Assembly: GCF_900119185.1 (NCBI RefSeq)
Contig: NZ_FPJE01000014.1
Coordinates: 62,001 to 126,000 of the forward strand
Direction: 5' to 3'
Length of the DNA stretch: 64,000 nt
DNA from: Sinomicrobium oceani
Lineage (GTDB): Bacteria > Bacteroidota > Bacteroidia > Flavobacteriales > Flavobacteriaceae
Below, in pieces: positions 61,189 through 64,000 of this stretch. Under the pieces are notes generated by a model. The model was given only the letters and a program-made list of their open reading frames with translations. It searched no databases and was not told where the DNA came from. Both the position numbers and the translations under genes were made by a program. The stretch's first letter is position 1; every line of letters starts with the position of its first letter.

Positions 61189-61540
61189 CTTTGCTTATAC
61201 TTGGTTGAAAAAATAAAATATGATTTTCTTCGAAGGGGGAACCGGACTCACCTGGGTTCCAGAATTAGAAGTACACCCTTACGGGCGACGGGGAGTACGA
61301 CGCACAACAGGACGGATCGCTGAAACCGGAAGTCTCAGGAAAACTGAAGTAAATATGTTGTGGGTGTTTTGCATTTTTCTATCAAAAAAATAATGAGGTT
61401 TATAAAAAAAAATCAATGCGTGATAACCTCAGTTACTTGTTTTTCACATTGCAATAGTACAAAATAAAATCCTTTCGGTGGCCAATCTTTCGTAAAGGAT
61501 TTGTTAAATTTGTAACATTCTTATTTTCTAAAACTGAGGA
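61189..61540. promoter_or_regulatory. Divergent control region between the arginine cluster and pabB
   Basis: This 352-bp gene-free region separates two divergent units. TGAGGTT at 61394-61400 and AACCTCA at 61425-61431 form a perfect 7-bp inverted repeat over a 24-nt A-rich spacer, a possible operator. GGAACC/GGTTCC around 61239-61260 is another hairpin. TAAATTTG at 61505-61512 is a -7 candidate for pabB, 28 nt before its ATG. No ArgR-type ARG box was recognised. An earlier idea of a tRNA-like structure near 61255 was rejected. Confidence 0.45.
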
Positions 61541-62839
61541 ATGCGGAGAACTGACGTGGTATTTTCCCTGGAAGACAGGGAAGGATTTAAGGAAAGGCTA
61601 CTTTTATGGGCGCAGCAACACACCGAGATTATATGGCTGGACAGTAACAATTACCGGCATTTATACCCCACATTTGATGCGGTACTGGCAGTGGATGCCC
61701 TTACCGCGATAAAAACGGACTATCACCATGCTTTTGATGACCTGAAAGAATACCAGACCGTGACGGCCGACTGGATATTCGGTTACCTCTCTTACGACCT
61801 CAAGAACGATGTGGAGCGCCTTACTTCGTCTAATGCGGACCAGCTTGGGTTTCCGGACCTGTACTTTTTTCAGCCGAAAAAGCTCATTTTCATCCGGGGA
61901 GACCGGGTGGAGTTTTGTTACATGCCTATGGTAGATGACGAGATCGCAACAGATTTCGAAGATATAGCGAAGGTACAAAGTGCCCCGGCAGCCGTATCCG
62001 GGCAGCAAAAGGCGCTGATCAAAAGCAGGATATCCAAAGGAGAGTACATAGATAAGGTGGGACAGTTGTTGTTGCATATTCACAGAGGAGATATTTACGA
62101 AGCCAATTTTTGCCAGGAATTTTATGCAGAAGGCCAAGAGCTCGATCCGGTACAGACGTTTTTCCGGCTCAATGCGATCTCCCGTCCTCCTTTTGCCGCT
62201 TATCTACGTCTCGAAGACAAATACCTGTTGTCGGCTTCTCCGGAACGTTATCTCAAAAGAAGCGGAAACCGGGTGGTCTCACAACCCATCAAAGGTACGG
62301 CAAGACGTGCTGCTACCCCGGAAGAAGACCGCAGACTACGGGAAGAACTCGAAAACACGCCCAAGGAACGATCGGAAAATATTATGATCGTCGACCTGGT
62401 GCGTAACGATCTGTCGGTAACAGCCAAAAAAGGTAGTGTTGTGGTAGAAGAATTGTGCAGGGTGTACACCTTTGAGCAGGTTCACCAGTTGATATCTACC
62501 GTAGCGGCAGAGGTGGAAGACCACATAGCTTCGGTCGATATCTTGCGTTCCACATTTCCGATGGGAAGCATGACCGGGGCGCCCAAAATATCGGCTATGA
62601 AGATCATCGAGGAGCTGGAATCGTCCCGGAGAGGGTTGTACAGCGGTGCCGTTGGCTATTTTACGCCTTCGGGAGACTTCGATTTTAACGTGGTGATCCG
62701 TAGTATCCTGTACAATGAAACCGATCGTTATGTCTCTTTTACCGTAGGCGGGGCCATTACCGGCGGGTCGGACCCGGAACGGGAATACGAAGAGTGTATG
62801 CTCAAGGCGCGAGCCATGCGGCGCGTATTGGAGGAATGA
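61541..62839 (+). CDS. pabB: Aminodeoxychorismate synthase component I / anthranilate synthase I family
   Basis: This 432-residue chorismate-utilising enzyme supplies 4-amino-4-deoxychorismate for folate, with glutamine amidotransferase PabA encoded elsewhere. Motifs: GTARRAATPEEDRRL (about 251-265), IVDLVRNDLSV (about 284-294) and MGSMTGAPK (about 344-352), plus GGAITGGSDPEREYEEC (about 405-421), all of the chorismate-binding domain. It lacks the longer N-terminal region of TrpE and no trp gene is near, so PabB is favoured over TrpE. tilS follows in the same direction, 152 bp downstream. Confidence 0.85.
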   Translation: MRRTDVVFSLEDREGFKERLLLWAQQHTEIIWLDSNNYRHLYPTFDAVLAVDALTAIKTDYHHAFDDLKEYQTVTADWIFGYLSYDLKNDVERLTSSNADQLGFPDLYFFQPKKLIFIRGDRVEFCYMPMVDDEIATDFEDIAKVQSAPAAVSGQQKALIKSRISKGEYIDKVGQLLLHIHRGDIYEANFCQEFYAEGQELDPVQTFFRLNAISRPPFAAYLRLEDKYLLSASPERYLKRSGNRVVSQPIKGTARRAATPEEDRRLREELENTPKERSENIMIVDLVRNDLSVTAKKGSVVVEELCRVYTFEQVHQLISTVAAEVEDHIASVDILRSTFPMGSMTGAPKISAMKIIEELESSRRGLYSGAVGYFTPSGDFDFNVVIRSILYNETDRYVSFTVGGAITGGSDPEREYEECMLKARAMRRVLEE

Positions 62840-62957
62840 TGAAAAAATAGGGGCTGACGATTATTCCTGAGGTCTGAAAAAATATTTGGGACTTTTGGTA
62901 TGCTGCGGTGTATTACTGGTGAGTGGTATGACCCCTGCCCGAAAATATGGAGGTATT

Positions 62958-62987
62958 TTTGGCTTTGGAGAAGAACTTTTATTTTAG
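62958..62987 (+). promoter_or_regulatory. Candidate -33/-7 promoter of tilS, near-leaderless
   Basis: TTTG at 62958-62961, an 18-nt spacer, then TATTTTAG at 62980-62987 (one base off TAnnTTTG). The tilS ATG is only 4 nt after the box, so a transcript starting about 5-7 nt downstream would be leaderless or have almost no 5' UTR. Confidence 0.4.
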
Positions 62988-62991
62988 CCGG

Positions 62992-64000
62992 ATGTTAGCA
63001 TCGTTTGAAGAACATATAGACAAACATTTTCCGTTTTTACGACAGGCACGGTTGCTGATCGCTATCAGTGGCGGGATAGACAGCGTGGTACTGGCACGGT
63101 TGTGTGATCAATCGGGCATGAAGATCGCGTTGGCGCATTGCAATTTCCACCTGCGCGGAGCGGACAGTGACGACGATGAAGAGTTTGTCCGGAAACTCGG
63201 GACAATCCTGAACGCACCGGTCTATACCCAACATTTCGATACGCGGAAATACGCTGCGGAAAAAGGTATGTCCATACAGCTTGCGGCCCGGGAACTCCGC
63301 TATGCCTGGTTCGGTCGGTTGCTGGGCGAAGGAAAAGGAGCTTATCTGCTTACGGCCCATCATGCCGATGACAGCCTGGAAACATTCCTGATCAACCTCT
63401 CGCGGGGTACGGGGATCGAAGGCCTTTCGGGAATCCCTGCAGTGAACGGTAAAATAATACGTCCGCTGCTGCCTTTTTCCAGAGAAACGCTCAAAGGTTA
63501 CCTGCTGGAACAGCAATGGACATGGCGGGAAGACGTCAGTAATTCGGACACGAAATACCTGAGAAACAAGATCAGGCACCAGATGGTACCGGAACTGAAA
63601 TCCCTGTCTCCCGATTTTCTTAAGCAATTCGGGCGTACGCAACAGCATCTTGCCGAATGCGGGCTCATTGTCGAAAATTATATCGAAGGGCTGCGAAAAG
63701 ACCTCTTCAGGCAAGAGGGAGACCGCCGTATCGTTGCTGTAGACAAACTGGAACAACTGCATCCGCAGGAAACCTGTTTGTATTATCTCTTCAGGGAATT
63801 TTCCTTCCCGGTTGCGGAAATACAGAAACTGCTCAGGGCTATGTCCGGCAAAAAAATAACATCGGAAAAATTTATCATGGTGCGCGACAGGGAACACCTG
63901 CTCATAGAACCCATAGCACAGGAAGAGACCGGAGCATCTTATTTTTTTATCACCGATGATATCCGCGAAATCGGATATCCCGTTCGCCTGTTATTTTCGG
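62992..64000 (+). CDS. tilS: tRNA(Ile)-lysidine synthetase, 3' end beyond the window
   Basis: The frame is open from ATG 62992 to the window end, 336 codons. This enzyme adds lysine to C34 of the CAU anticodon of tRNA-Ile so that it reads AUA. The N-type PP loop SGGIDS is at residues 26-31, AHCNFHLRGADSDDDEEF follows at about 48-65 (the H-x-x-x-H-x-L-R-G lysine/ATP region), and HHADDSLETFL at about 123-133 with LSRGTGIEGLSGI (about 136-148). The C-terminal domain (about 230 on) is only partly present. Position after pabB is common in Bacteroidota. Confidence 0.94.
   Translation, partial: MLASFEEHIDKHFPFLRQARLLIAISGGIDSVVLARLCDQSGMKIALAHCNFHLRGADSDDDEEFVRKLGTILNAPVYTQHFDTRKYAAEKGMSIQLAARELRYAWFGRLLGEGKGAYLLTAHHADDSLETFLINLSRGTGIEGLSGIPAVNGKIIRPLLPFSRETLKGYLLEQQWTWREDVSNSDTKYLRNKIRHQMVPELKSLSPDFLKQFGRTQQHLAECGLIVENYIEGLRKDLFRQEGDRRIVAVDKLEQLHPQETCLYYLFREFSFPVAEIQKLLRAMSGKKITSEKFIMVRDREHLLIEPIAQEETGASYFFITDDIREIGYPVRLLFS

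Noticed and set aside
61236-61330. Possible tRNA in the arginine/pabB divergent region
   Set aside because: GGTTCC-like sequence suggested a T arm, but there is no acceptor stem, anticodon arm or proper T loop.
1-64000. CRISPR arrays, insertion sequences, prophage, anti-phage islands, rRNA and tRNA genes
   Set aside because: None seen: no regularly spaced repeats, no transposase or integrase proteins and no tRNA or rRNA signatures in the gaps examined.

Overview
The window is a chromosomal segment of a flavobacterium (Bacteroidota, most likely Flavobacteriaceae). Evidence for this: promoters with the Bacteroidota -7 element TAnnTTTG; weak or absent Shine-Dalgarno sequences; a fused ResB-CcsA cytochrome c maturation protein; an arginine cluster built on an N-acylornithine carbamoyltransferase with no classical ArgF; and a cysteine-synthase-like gene next to an alpha-oxoamine synthase, as in sulfonolipid-producing gliding bacteria. 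I see no rRNA, tRNA, CRISPR array, prophage or intact insertion sequence. Most of the window is core housekeeping DNA.

Layout. 1-8 kb: a truncated secreted protein (minus), then ychF, parE, parC, mscL. 8-13.7 kb: YegP-like and YbaB proteins (minus), a periplasmic S9 oligopeptidase, then the probable sulfonolipid pair (capA-like cysteate synthase, capB-like cysteate acyltransferase). 13.7-19.3 kb: an unusually structured leader before cmk, a LysM protein, proline dehydrogenase, recN, fabI. 19.3-28.9 kb (minus): miaE, a DUF1697 protein, a sodium:solute symporter with an overlooked 49-residue membrane protein and a PIG-L deacetylase, MscS, Maf, a NagX-like acyltransferase, kdsC and a DUF2520 protein. 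29-38 kb: ccsBA, bestrophin, MFS, a MATE pump with an attenuator-like leader, lpdA. 38-51 kb: membrane proteins, a flavin reductase, a Tat-exported Dabb protein, a CPA1 antiporter, an aldo/keto reductase and several envelope proteins of unknown role, ending with an M48 protease. 51-61.2 kb (minus): the arginine cluster in the order GNAT, argG, argC, proC, argD, argF', argB, argE', then a decayed four-helix-bundle gene, then argH. 61.5-64 kb (plus): pabB and a truncated tilS.

How genes work together. The arginine cluster encodes every step from glutamate to arginine through acylated intermediates: acylation (GNAT, inferred), kinase, reductase, aminotransferase, acylornithine carbamoylation, deacylation, argininosuccinate synthase and lyase. 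Residue 90 of the carbamoyltransferase is serine, which points to N-succinyl rather than N-acetyl intermediates. proC inside the cluster ties proline synthesis to arginine. The capA/capB pair would make cysteate and condense it with a fatty acyl group to give the capnine backbone; fabI lies 6 kb away but belongs to general fatty acid synthesis.

Most noteworthy: the sulfonolipid pair; two mutually exclusive 9-bp hairpins in the cmk leader, one covering the ribosome-binding region; the Ser90 carbamoyltransferase; the frameshifted four-helix-bundle gene bounded by 27-nt inverted repeats inside the arginine cluster; the 49-residue symporter-linked membrane protein; and a short-ORF/hairpin/T-tract leader before the MATE pump.
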